Below are positions 1-5,881 of a stretch of 5,898 bases of DNA, one piece after another (within the stretch, counting starts at the first letter, position 1; every line of letters begins with the position of its first letter). Origin of the DNA: Methanocaldococcaceae archaeon (GTDB lineage Archaea; AGJL01; Methanococci; Methanococcales; Methanocaldococcaceae); contig JALVUY010000252.1 of NCBI GenBank assembly GCA_027023665.1, positions 1-5,898 of the forward strand. Direction: 5' to 3'. A program made the translations under genes and the position numbers. Under the pieces are notes generated by a model, which saw nothing but the letters and a program-made list of their open reading frames with translations, searched no databases and was not told the origin of the DNA.

Positions 1-37
1 AAAATTTAATTAATAAAATTCAATAAAAGGTGATATA

Positions 38-739
38 TTGGTTGTTGATGCAAAAGAAGTTGAAGTTGTAAATACTTTAGTTTTTGAAACTCTTGGGAAT
101 CCTGAAAGAGAAAGAGAGTTCAAATTAAAGTCATTGAAAAAATGGGGATTTGATTTAATATTTGGTAAGATTGATGGTAAAGAGACATACTTTACTGTAG
201 AATTAGATGAAAGAAAGGCTGGAGATAAATTTACAAAGGATGGAAAGGAGTATGAGGTTATTGAAGTTCTTGAAGAGTTACCAAAGAATAGGGAATTATA
301 TGCACATATTGAGATGGAAATGGGTAGAGCATATATAGTTTGTCAGTTGAGAGATGAAGACGGACAAAATCTTGAAGTTTTGAGAGTTCCCGCAGCTTCT
401 TTATTGTTGGCATTCTTTAAAAAGAATAAATTAGGAAACTTAATAAAAGCTATAAAAAATGTTGGAATTAGTTCAGAATTGTATATGCAGAATGGTGTTG
501 GCGGTAAGCCCTACAGTTATGAAGAACTTCCAAACATTGCAAGGAGATTTTTAAGAAGTGCGAGAAAAGTTGAAAAAGAAACAGGTTTTGGTAGATTGTC
601 ATTTGCATACTACGGAGAAACTAAGGATGGAGAGCCAAGATTTTGGTTCTCTTGGTTATTGCCAACAATCGCACTGTTTGACTTAGACATTGCAAAAAAG
701 GCAAATGACACATTAGGAATATTAAAAACTTCAGAATAA
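38..739 (+). CDS. Conserved protein of unknown function, 233 aa, TTG start
   Basis: I do not recognise the family. The protein is soluble, charged and rich in Lys and Glu, with no signal peptide or clear membrane segment; the only hydrophobic patches are short (around residues 118-127 and 203-212). The N-terminal half looks beta-rich (roughly residues 8-115). The C-terminal half has an amphipathic helix with many Arg and Lys (about 162-180), followed by an aromatic-rich stretch with the motif FWFSWLLP near residue 206. The start is TTG at 38. It is supported by GGTGA at 29-33 with a 4-nt spacer, exactly the spacing seen before the ATG of the next gene, and there is no better in-frame start nearby. 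The gene ends 21 bp before the next one, so the two probably form an operon. The strong ribosome binding site and uninterrupted frame make it a real gene. Its function remains unknown. Confidence 0.85.
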   Translation: MVVDAKEVEVVNTLVFETLGNPEREREFKLKSLKKWGFDLIFGKIDGKETYFTVELDERKAGDKFTKDGKEYEVIEVLEELPKNRELYAHIEMEMGRAYIVCQLRDEDGQNLEVLRVPAASLLLAFFKKNKLGNLIKAIKNVGISSELYMQNGVGGKPYSYEELPNIARRFLRSARKVEKETGFGRLSFAYYGETKDGEPRFWFSWLLPTIALFDLDIAKKANDTLGILKTSE

Positions 740-760
740 AAATTATAAGGTGGTGAAATA

Positions 761-1009
761 ATGATTTATGGAATCTTACTAAATATTCCTGAAAAACACG
801 CTACTAAATATGAAGATTTAATTAGAAGAATTATTGGAGAAGGTATCGCAAGAGGAGATATAATATCCTTTACAGAAGCAAGATATCAAGGAGATATTGC
901 CTTTGTCATGCTTGCAAGATCCAGAAGAGCCGCTCAAAAAGTTTATGAGCAATTAAAAGAGCATCCAATATATGTAAAAGTCATAGAAATTGAAGGTAAA
1001 GGTGACTAA
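761..1009 (+). CDS. Small protein of unknown function, 82 aa, likely ferredoxin-like fold
   Basis: The family is not recognised. The pattern of hydrophobic and polar residues suggests beta-alpha-beta-beta-alpha-beta: strands at about 1-9, 32-38, 45-52 and 71-78, and helices at about 15-30 and 54-68. This resembles small ferredoxin-like or ACT-like domains, which often bind ligands or dimerise. That is inference from pattern only. There are no cysteines, so it is not an iron-sulfur ferredoxin. The second helix is basic (RSRRAAQK). The ATG at 761 has a strong site GGTGGTGA at 749-756, 4 nt upstream. It is the second gene of a probable two-gene operon with the 233-aa gene. T-rich tracts follow its stop codon, so transcription probably ends here. 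Confidence 0.85.
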   Translation: MIYGILLNIPEKHATKYEDLIRRIIGEGIARGDIISFTEARYQGDIAFVMLARSRRAAQKVYEQLKEHPIYVKVIEIEGKGD

Positions 1010-1010
1010 A

Positions 1011-1048
1011 TTTTATTTTACTCTTTACTTATTTTTTAATTTTTTAAT
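1011..1048 (+). terminator. Oligo-T terminator after the two-gene operon
   Basis: Immediately after the TAA at 1007-1009 there are several T runs in a row: TTTTATTTTA at 1011-1020 and two T6 tracts within 1031-1048. Intrinsic termination in archaea relies mainly on U-rich tracts without a required hairpin, so this is a good candidate for the end of the operon. The placement is read from the sequence; the function is inferred. Confidence 0.6.
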
Positions 1049-1306
1049 ATTTAATTAATTATTTTAAAATAACTTGAAAGTACTGTACTACTTAAAGCTG
1101 ATAAAATAGTTGTAGATGATTATGAACAAGCAAGCCACAGTGGAGAGACAAATGTTCCTCTCTCAAACAAAGAGATCACAAAAGACAAAATATATGGAGA
1201 AATTGGAGAAATAATCATAGGTCATAAGAAAGGTAGAGAAAGGGAAGACGAAATAACAATATTTGACTCTACGGGTTTAGCTATCCAAGATATAGCTGTA
1301 GCCGTT

Positions 1307-1326
1307 TGGAACTGTTTAATTTTCCA
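1307..1326. repeat. Small hairpin near the left end of the insert
   Basis: TGGAA (1307-1311) can pair with TTCCA (1322-1326) across a 10-nt loop, starting 3 nt inside the inferred left boundary. It is a candidate left-end counterpart of the palindrome at 1558-1597. At 5 bp it is weak and could be chance. Confidence 0.3.
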
Positions 1327-1404
1327 CAGGCGAATATAGACATTTATAGATTTTCATTACCGAAAGATTTATATGTGAGTATATATAAGAAATAGAAATT
1401 ATAA

Positions 1405-1604
1405 TTGCCCCAGATGCGGGAGTGAAATGGAGTCCCAAGAGGGGTAGTTATTATCGAATTTAACCAGTGGGAAGAGTTGGGGTCCCCTCGACAGGGGCAG
1501 AGACTGATGAAGAGCCTCCCAATGAACCCGGAGGGAGGCGAGGTTGATGACACCCAAGTCCAATATGGACATTTGTCTATATTTGTCTATATTGGACAGA
1601 CCCC
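1405..1604 (+). ncRNA. Candidate omega-RNA/sotRNA-like structured RNA of the TnpB element
   Basis: About 1407-1557 is a GC-rich island in a very AT-rich setting, as expected for structured RNA in a hyperthermophile. Clear stems are GCCTCCC (1514-1520) with GGGAGGC (1533-1539), 7 bp with a 12-nt loop, and CCCCT (1484-1488) with AGGGG (1493-1497). GCCCC at 1407-1411 could also pair with GGGGC at 1494-1498. The imperfect palindrome 1558-1597 follows. TnpB guide RNAs are known to overlap the 3' end of tnpB and to run through the right end of the element into flanking DNA, which acts as guide. Here the guide would start near 1605, in the dehydrogenase relic. Whether it is transcribed is unknown; no promoter could be singled out, and without a TnpB in the window it may be a fossil. 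Confidence 0.5.
1558..1597. repeat. Imperfect palindrome near the right end of the insert
   Basis: GTCCAATATGGACA (1558-1571) is the reverse complement of TGTCTATATTGGAC (1584-1597) with one mismatch, leaving a 12-nt loop. The 10-mer ATTTGTCTAT also occurs twice in tandem (1571-1580 and 1581-1590). The palindrome ends 7 nt before the inferred element boundary. That is where IS200/IS605 elements place the hairpin recognised by their single-strand transposase. A related sequence, AATATAGACATTT at 1333-1345, lies near the left end. Confidence 0.6.
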
Positions 1605-1699
1605 TACAAACTGTATTTAGAAGCTAAAAATCAAGGTCTTGGAATGAATATAAAACTTGTGAAGGTAGACTAACTTAAACTATTGTCAATTGTATCTAT

Positions 1700-2488
1700 C
1701 TATGGTATTTCTAAAAAATCTATTTCAGTTCCTTCCACTATGCCCAACAAAGATTTATAAATATTATTTACTTTATTTCCATTAAATATAATTCCCTTAC
1801 ATTTATTTTTCATAATTGTCTCTATTTTGTATCTCATTCCGCCAGTAACATCTATTTTATTAGATTCCTTTAAATATTCTAAGATTTGATGAATGTTATT
1901 TTTATCAATCCTTTTTATAGGTTTGTTGTTTATCAATACACCATCAACATCAGTAGCGTAGAGTATTACGTCAGTTTTTAACTCCTTAGATAAATACGGA
2001 ACTATATAATCGCCAGATAGAATTTTATAGTTATTATTGTCATCAACTACTATATCTCCATGAACTACTGGAATTAAATCTCTTTTAATCATCTCTCTTA
2101 TTGCCGAAGTGTCAAAAATCAATTTATCTCCAAAGACAACAAATGAAGATGGCTGTATAGAAACTGCAGGAATGTCATAACTCTGTAAAGTGTCTATAAT
2201 TATATTGTTAAATCTTCTCATAGCCCTTTGAATTTCCCAGAAACCTTTTTCCATATTTACAAATGTTTTTTTGTCATTCTCATTTTTTAAGTATTTTTTA
2301 GCGACAGGATGCCCAAAAGAGCCACCGCCATGGACTAATATTAACTTTATATCTTTATTTTGGCTTTTGTAATAATCTAAGGCATTTTTTATTTCTCTCG
2401 ATATTCTATCAAGATTATCCCAATTAACTGAGTAAGGAATATTTTTATTTGATAAAATACTTCCTCCCAATTTTAGTATAATTAACAT
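1700..2488 (-). CDS. ipk: Isopentenyl phosphate kinase (IPK)
   Basis: This amino acid kinase family enzyme phosphorylates isopentenyl phosphate with ATP to give isopentenyl diphosphate, the last step of the archaeal variant of the mevalonate pathway that supplies ether-lipid precursors; it acts in the cytosol. The 262 residues are close to the usual length. Visible motifs are LKLGGSILSNK at 5-15 with Lys6 and Lys15, HGGGSFGH at 53-60, VVHGD at 141-145, SGD at 158-160, YATDVDGV at 177-184 and DVTGGMRYK at 213-221. His60 matches the catalytic histidine that separates isopentenyl phosphate kinases from other kinases of the fold. The ATG at 2488 follows a GGGGAT site that sits in the 10-bp gap after the methyltransferase and reaches its stop codon, so the two genes are cotranscribed and perhaps translationally coupled. 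Fosfomycin kinases are the nearest alternative, but the His and the archaeal setting favour IPK. Confidence 0.95.
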   Translation of the reverse strand: MLIILKLGGSILSNKNIPYSVNWDNLDRISREIKNALDYYKSQNKDIKLILVHGGGSFGHPVAKKYLKNENDKKTFVNMEKGFWEIQRAMRRFNNIIIDTLQSYDIPAVSIQPSSFVVFGDKLIFDTSAIREMIKRDLIPVVHGDIVVDDNNNYKILSGDYIVPYLSKELKTDVILYATDVDGVLINNKPIKRIDKNNIHQILEYLKESNKIDVTGGMRYKIETIMKNKCKGIIFNGNKVNNIYKSLLGIVEGTEIDFLEIP

Positions 2489-2498
2489 TCTATCCCCT

Positions 2499-3284
2499 TT
2501 ACTCTTTTATTCCTTTAATTACATATCTTAATCTATTTCCTGTTTTTATTTCATCAACTTCCACATCTAAGTTAATATTTTTCATTTTTTCAATTATTAA
2601 CTCTCTCCTTTTCTCAGGTTTTTTTGGCATCATTAAAGAAATTACTCCTTTTTTATTTAAAAAATTAATACCTTCTTCAATTATTCTAAATGAAAATTCC
2701 TCTCCATACTTACCTCTACCTATCAATTCAACGCTCTTTGCCTTAGCTCCTCCAAATTTTCTCCCACTACTTACAGAATTTTTTGAATAAAATGGAGGAT
2801 AGGATATAATTAAATCAAATTTTTTACCTTTAATTTCTTCTATTCCATCAATAATTTTTCCCTTAGAATTTATAAGTTTTATATCTAATTTATTTTTTTC
2901 AATGTTTCTTTTAGCAAATTTTAAAAATTCTTCATCAACTTCTGTAGCATATACATCAGCATCGTAAAACTTTTTTATTAATAGAGAAATTATTGCTGAA
3001 TGTCCTGTTCCTATCTCTAAAACTTTAGGTTTTTTTATTCCCAATCTATATAATGTTTCAAAAGTAGATTTTATAAAGTAATATCTGTTTATTGGTGTAG
3101 GAATAAGCCCCTCTTTATGAAATTCTACATCTAAATTAAATAAAACTTTTAAAATAGTTTTATTGTATTCTACTAAAGCATCTTTATTTTTAAAATCTAT
3201 CCTAAGTTTATCCCCTTTTTTATAGACATATTTTTTTAAATTTTCATTGTATTTTAATGCTGTCTCAATTTTAAGTCCTAACAT
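2499..3284 (-). CDS. METTL16/RlmF-type RNA adenine-N6 methyltransferase
   Basis: This is a class I SAM-dependent methyltransferase of about 261 residues. Numbering from the GTG at 3290, an N-terminal region with LIPTPINRYYFIK (62-74) matches the segment before the catalytic domain in METTL16/RlmF proteins. The SAM-binding motif LEIGTGHS is at 91-98, an acidic ATEVD at 115-119, the motif IV position YPPF at 164-167, and a GRKFGGAK...ELIGRGKYGEEF segment follows at 176-199. Bacterial RlmF methylates an adenine of 23S rRNA and METTL16 acts on U6 and other RNAs; the substrate here is unknown. The usual N or D before PPF is Tyr, which is unusual. I prefer ATG at 3284 as the start, because GGTG at 3293-3290 then has the same spacing as in the two plus-strand genes; GTG at 3290 would overlap that site. 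It leads the pair with isopentenyl phosphate kinase, but the two products share no obvious pathway. Confidence 0.85.
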   Translation of the reverse strand: MLGLKIETALKYNENLKKYVYKKGDKLRIDFKNKDALVEYNKTILKVLFNLDVEFHKEGLIPTPINRYYFIKSTFETLYRLGIKKPKVLEIGTGHSAIISLLIKKFYDADVYATEVDEEFLKFAKRNIEKNKLDIKLINSKGKIIDGIEEIKGKKFDLIISYPPFYSKNSVSSGRKFGGAKAKSVELIGRGKYGEEFSFRIIEEGINFLNKKGVISLMMPKKPEKRRELIIEKMKNINLDVEVDEIKTGNRLRYVIKGIKE

Positions 3285-3314
3285 ATCCACACCAAGTATT
3301 TTTTACATTTTAAG

Positions 3315-3323
3315 AAATTTAAG
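3315..3323 (-). promoter_or_regulatory. Candidate TATA box for methyltransferase-ipk operon
   Basis: On the minus strand CTTAAATTT lies about 31-39 nt before the ATG at 3284. With the usual archaeal spacing, transcription would start near 3295, just upstream of the GGTG site. The AT-rich background makes this only suggestive. Confidence 0.35.
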
Positions 3324-3324
3324 A

Positions 3325-3346
3325 CAAAAATAAAAACTAAAAAATA
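3325..3346 (-). terminator. Oligo-T terminator after the beta-CASP gene
   Basis: On the minus strand, runs of T6, T5 and T5 lie close together, beginning 9 nt beyond the stop codon at 3355-3357. Archaeal RNA polymerase terminates at such tracts. This and the following TATA candidate suggest that the beta-CASP gene and the methyltransferase-kinase pair are separate transcripts, though read-through is possible. Confidence 0.5.
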
Positions 3347-3354
3347 ATTTAATA

Positions 3355-4644
3355 CTATAATCTTATCTTCTCTCCTAATTTTGGAACTATTGCATCAAAT
3401 CCATGCTCCAAAGCCCAGTTTCTTAATACTGTTGCCTGAGTTTCCTCTCCATGCTGTATAATTAACAACTCTGGATTTACCTTTTTAATTATTTCATGTA
3501 GTTCATCCATTCCAGCATGGCATGAGAAGTTATATAAACAAACCTCTAAGTTTGGTTTAACCTCATTTTCTCCAATATATATTTTTCCAGTTTCAATTAA
3601 ATGTCTACCATTAGAATCTCTAACCTGATAACCTGTTAATAATAGAGCATTCCTTGGATCATGCATGAATAATTTTAAATAATATAGTATTGGTCCTCCA
3701 TCTAACATTCCAGCAGTTGTTATAACAATTCCCCCATTTTTTGATAGATTTTTGACTGCCTTAACTCTATCTTCTGACTTTTCAATTAATTTAACATTTT
3801 TTAAACATTCTTCCAATTTATACTCTTCATTTAATAGCTCTTTATATTTAAGCATCAATTTGGTTACATCAACCGCCATTCCATCTAAGTAAATAGGAGC
3901 ATCAATATTATAGTCATTCAATATTAATAAAATCTCTTGAGCCCTATCAACAGCAAATACTGGAATTAAGACTACTCCTCCTTTAAATAATATTTCCTTA
4001 ATTTTTTCTATAAATGATAATTCAACGGCCTTCCTATCTGGATGGATACTATTTCCATAGGTTGATTCTATAATTAAAATATCAATATCATCTTTTATAT
4101 AACTTAAATCAGCCCCTTTTGATAATCTTGTATTTCTTAACTTTATATCTCCAGTATAAAGTATAGTTTTATTTTTCTCCTCATACTCTAACAAAATTGA
4201 GGCACTCCCAGGAATATGTCCAGCATTAAAAAATTCGTATGAAAAATCTTTATAGTATTTTTTATCTTTGTAATTTAAAGGAATTGTATGTCTTATAGTT
4301 TCCTTCACATCATGATTGTTAAATAAAATTTTTTTATTTTCAAATTCAGCAATTTTAACCATATCCTTTAACAAAATTTTAATTATTTTTTTTGTTAATT
4401 CTGTTGTTACTACTGGAACATCTATTTTTTTGTGAAATAGTATTGGCAAAGCCCCAGAATGATCTAAGTGAGCATGAGAGACAAAAACTTTATCAACATC
4501 TCTTATAGATTCATCTAATATTGGGTATTCAATAGTTTTTCCAAGTTTAACTCCGCAATCTAATAATATTTTACTTTTATCGGTTTTTATTTCAATGCAA
4601 CTTCTACCAACCTCTAATGCCGCACCCCTAAAAATAATTTCCAT
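3355..4644 (-). CDS. Beta-CASP metallo-beta-lactamase ribonuclease, archaeal CPSF2-like
   Basis: This is a zinc-dependent RNA nuclease of the beta-CASP family, probably acting in mRNA 3'-end formation or RNA turnover in the cytosol. The 429 residues contain the metallo-beta-lactamase core with HAHLDH at 57-62 (motif 2), AGHIPGS at 141-147 with His143, and YTGDI at 163-167 with Asp166. The beta-CASP insertion (about 193-370) begins with ESTYG at 193-197. The core then resumes with FSCHAG at 373-378 (His376, motif B) and IIQHGE at 395-400 (His398, motif C). All metal ligands are present, so it should be active. It lacks the N-terminal KH domains of the large aCPSF1/FttA termination factor, which fits the short aCPSF2 group rather than aRNase J, though that split is by length and architecture only. 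The ATG at 4644 follows GAGGT about 10 nt upstream, a looser site than its neighbours have. Confidence 0.92.
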   Translation of the reverse strand: MEIIFRGAALEVGRSCIEIKTDKSKILLDCGVKLGKTIEYPILDESIRDVDKVFVSHAHLDHSGALPILFHKKIDVPVVTTELTKKIIKILLKDMVKIAEFENKKILFNNHDVKETIRHTIPLNYKDKKYYKDFSYEFFNAGHIPGSASILLEYEEKNKTILYTGDIKLRNTRLSKGADLSYIKDDIDILIIESTYGNSIHPDRKAVELSFIEKIKEILFKGGVVLIPVFAVDRAQEILLILNDYNIDAPIYLDGMAVDVTKLMLKYKELLNEEYKLEECLKNVKLIEKSEDRVKAVKNLSKNGGIVITTAGMLDGGPILYYLKLFMHDPRNALLLTGYQVRDSNGRHLIETGKIYIGENEVKPNLEVCLYNFSCHAGMDELHEIIKKVNPELLIIQHGEETQATVLRNWALEHGFDAIVPKLGEKIRL

Positions 4645-4681
4645 AATTATCCCAACCTCTAATAATTTCTTTAAATCCTTC

Positions 4682-4699
4682 TATTTAATTTTTAATTTA
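4682..4699 (-). promoter_or_regulatory. Candidate TATA region for the beta-CASP gene
   Basis: The minus strand carries TAAATTAAAAATTAAATA about 38-55 nt before the ATG at 4644, which would place the transcript start upstream of the GAGGT site. A closer TATA-like GGATTTAAAG (4669-4678) would start the RNA inside or after that site, so it is less likely to drive this gene. Confidence 0.35.
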
Positions 4700-4710
4700 C
4701 CATAAACTGT

Positions 4711-4749
4711 TGCTAAGAAAGCACCGCCCTTTAGGGCGGAGAGCCGTCA
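4711..4749 (+). other. GC-rich double hairpin, possible IS605-type right-end relic or structured RNA
   Basis: Two adjacent stems stand out in an AT-rich intergenic gap: TGCT (4711-4714) with AGCA (4720-4723), and CCGCCC (4724-4729) with GGGCGG (4734-4739) closing a TTTA loop. GAGAGCCGTCAT follows. On the plus strand, codons from 4718 read EAPPFRAESRH, resembling the tails of some archaeal IS605-type TnpB proteins, whose right ends carry a similar CCGCCC-TTTA-GGGCGG hairpin. That similarity is from memory. No upstream tnpB sequence is recognisable. Because the stem is a perfect inverted repeat it also forms on the minus strand, where it could act as a terminator for thioredoxin reductase or a leader element of the beta-CASP gene. 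Confidence 0.45.
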
Positions 4750-4806
4750 TATTCTATAAAAACATTCCTTGTATGAATCATTTTTTAATTTTATTTAATC
4801 ATTTTA

Positions 4807-5715
4807 TTACTCTAAGCTTTGTAGATATTTAATTACATTTGCCATAGCAACACATCCATCTCCAACAGCCTTAGCTACTTGCATAACTCCTCCTCTAACA
4901 TCCCCCACAGCATAAATTCCATCTATATTCGTTTTGCAATTTTTGTCTGTTATAATAAACCCTTTTTTATCTAATTCTATTTCACTATCTTTTAAAAATT
5001 CAGTATTTGGTATGTGTCCTAAACTTATAAATATTCCATCAGCTTTTATAATCTCTTCTTTTTCATTGACTAATATTTTTACACCCTCTGCCTTTTCATT
5101 TCCAATAATTTCTAAAGGTTTTGCATTGTATATTATTTCAATATTATTAGCCTCTTTAAGTTTATCTAACATTATAGGCTCTGCTGCTTTTAGTTCTGAT
5201 TTATCAGTAATTACAGTAACTTTTTTAGCAATGTCTTTTAAATTTATAGCACTCATTATTGCTGGAGTATCTCTCCCAATAACAATTACCTCCTTATTTA
5301 AATAAAAAAAGGCATCACACATAGTGCAATAACTAACGCCCTTACCAATAAACTTATCCTCATTTAAACCTAACTTTTTAGGTCTTGTTCCTGTGGCTAT
5401 AACGATAGTTTTAGTTTCGTAAGTTGAATTTTTTGTAATAACTTTGAAGGGTTTTTCTTTAGTCTCTATCCTAATAACTTCGTCATATATTATAGGTAGT
5501 TTAAACTTTTCAGCGTGATTTTTAAATTTTTCAGCTAATTCAAATCCCCTAATTTCTTCAAATCCAGGATAATTCTCAACAATCCCCGCCTCTGCAATTC
5601 TACCTCCAGCATTTTCTTTTTCTATGCATATAGCATTTAACTTACCTCTCATTGCGTATATTCCTGCTGTTAAACCACCAGGCCCAGCTCCTATAATTAT
5701 TGTGTCGTATATCAT
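4807..5715 (-). CDS. trxB: Thioredoxin reductase, probably F420-dependent (DFTR type)
   Basis: This FAD flavoprotein disulfide reductase reduces thioredoxin in the cytosol. The 302 residues have the low-molecular-weight thioredoxin reductase layout. The FAD site GAGPGG is at 9-14, an ATG motif at 108-110, the redox-active CTMC at 130-133, and the second FAD contact YAVGDVRGG at 268-276. The nucleotide domain (about 115-240) departs from NADPH enzymes: the usual GGGxxA is replaced by VIGRDTPA (145-152), and the HRRxxxR motif that binds the NADPH phosphate by ITDKSELKA (169-177). The close M. jannaschii homologue is described as using reduced coenzyme F420, and this protein shares these features, so F420 use is likely here too. 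ATG at 5715 follows a GGGGT site. It is first in the leftward gene set, but a 162-bp gap separates it from the beta-CASP gene. Confidence 0.93.
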   Translation of the reverse strand: MIYDTIIIGAGPGGLTAGIYAMRGKLNAICIEKENAGGRIAEAGIVENYPGFEEIRGFELAEKFKNHAEKFKLPIIYDEVIRIETKEKPFKVITKNSTYETKTIVIATGTRPKKLGLNEDKFIGKGVSYCTMCDAFFYLNKEVIVIGRDTPAIMSAINLKDIAKKVTVITDKSELKAAEPIMLDKLKEANNIEIIYNAKPLEIIGNEKAEGVKILVNEKEEIIKADGIFISLGHIPNTEFLKDSEIELDKKGFIITDKNCKTNIDGIYAVGDVRGGVMQVAKAVGDGCVAMANVIKYLQSLE

Positions 5716-5743
5716 TTTACTACCCCGTATTAGTTTATGGAAT

Positions 5744-5752
5744 CTTAAATAC
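5744..5752 (-). promoter_or_regulatory. Candidate TATA box for thioredoxin reductase
   Basis: GTATTTAAG on the minus strand lies about 29-37 nt before the ATG at 5715. The transcript would start near 5725, giving a short leader that just includes the GGGGT ribosome binding site. The match and spacing are good, but the surrounding AT richness limits confidence. Confidence 0.45.
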
Positions 5753-5837
5753 TATTTCTGTAATTTCTATTTTTTATATTTTCCTCTCTCGCTAAAAATT
5801 TTTATTTTTTGATTTAAAGGATTTTAATCTGATATTT

Positions 5838-5857
5838 TTAGATTTTATTAGATTTTA
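5838..5857 (+). repeat. Tandem 10-bp repeat TTAGATTTTA x2
   Basis: TTAGATTTTA occurs twice without a gap (5838-5847 and 5848-5857), just upstream of the candidate ribosome binding site at 5867. It might be part of a promoter or operator of a divergent gene, or simple low-complexity sequence. Confidence 0.4.
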
Positions 5858-5881
5858 TAAAATTTCGGAGGGTCTTTTATT

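Larger units (their letters stand above)
1304..1604 (+). mobile_element. Non-autonomous IS605/IS1341-type insert (about 301 bp) with tnpB 3' end
   Basis: This segment separates two halves of an otherwise continuous dehydrogenase relic, which marks it as an insertion. It carries a remnant of the tnpB C-terminus and a GC-rich hairpin region. A small hairpin lies close to the left end (1307-1311 with 1322-1326) and a longer imperfect palindrome near the right end (1558-1571 with 1584-1597). Subterminal hairpins at both ends, no long terminal inverted repeat and no obvious target duplication fit the IS200/IS605 group. There is no tnpA and no room for one, so any movement would have needed proteins made elsewhere. 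The boundaries come from the best protein join and may be off by a few bases. A shared hexamer AACTGT (1310-1315 and 1609-1614) offers another possible junction, but it would shift the host frame. Confidence 0.65.
1403..1620 (+). pseudogene. tnpB: TnpB (IS605 OrfB) C-terminal remnant, frameshifted
   Basis: One frame reads NCPRCGSEMESQEG from 1403 and stops at TAG 1445-1447. NCPRCG looks like the second CxxC half of the TnpB zinc ribbon. The frame shifted by one base is open from 1441 and reads through WEELGSPRQGQRLMKSL and PMNPEGGEVDD, a C-terminal tail typical of archaeal TnpB proteins, ending at TAG 1618-1620. A one-base frameshift inside or near the GGGG run at 1441-1444 would explain the break. 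The RuvC-like nuclease core, the first CxxC pair and the N-terminus are all missing, so no nuclease can be made. The last codons overlap the right end of the element and its flank. The assignment rests on remembered motif similarity, which is strongest for the MNPEGG tail. Confidence 0.65.
1073..1673 (+). pseudogene. 3' relic of alanine dehydrogenase/ornithine cyclodeaminase-type gene, split by an insert
   Basis: Two pieces of one reading frame survive. Positions 1073-1303 encode 77 codons without a stop, including KADKIVVDD, IYGEIGEIIIG and FDSTGLAIQDIAVA, typical of the C-terminal NAD-binding half of the mu-crystallin/ornithine cyclodeaminase family. Positions 1605-1673 encode YKLYLEAKNQGLGMNIKLVKVD and then TAA, which fits the normal family C-terminus. 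Joining codon 1301-1303 to 1605-1607 restores the usual spacing from the AIQD motif to the last helix. Family proteins are about 320 residues; roughly the first 230 are missing, and a TAA at 1070-1072 lies directly before the preserved part. The intact enzymes act on alanine/pyruvate or ornithine/proline; which one cannot be told from this end. The clean frame suggests recent decay. There is no start codon or ribosome binding site, so it is not expected to make protein. Confidence 0.8.

Noticed and set aside
1344..1553. Minus-strand open frame of 69 codons
   Set aside because: It lies antisense to the tnpB remnant and hairpin region, its composition follows the GC-rich RNA island, and it resembles no protein family.
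1558..1597. Short repeats ATTTGTCTAT and GTCCAATAT considered as a CRISPR-like array
   Set aside because: There are only two adjacent 10-bp copies without spacers, and the pattern is explained by an imperfect palindrome.
1310..1614. Hexamer AACTGT at 1310-1315 and 1609-1614 as a target-site duplication
   Set aside because: Using it as the junction puts the two dehydrogenase halves out of frame, and IS605-type elements do not normally duplicate their target. It is probably chance.
4669..4678. GGATTTAAAG as the TATA box of the beta-CASP gene
   Set aside because: The implied transcript start would fall inside or after the ribosome binding site; the upstream AT-rich stretch fits better.
4934..5305. 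Plus-strand open frame of 123 codons
   Set aside because: It is fully antisense to the thioredoxin reductase gene, with Ser, Ile and Phe-rich composition typical of a shadow frame.
5624..5812. Plus-strand open frame of 62 codons
   Set aside because: It is antisense to the thioredoxin reductase start and its promoter, with no ribosome binding site and low-complexity hydrophobic content.
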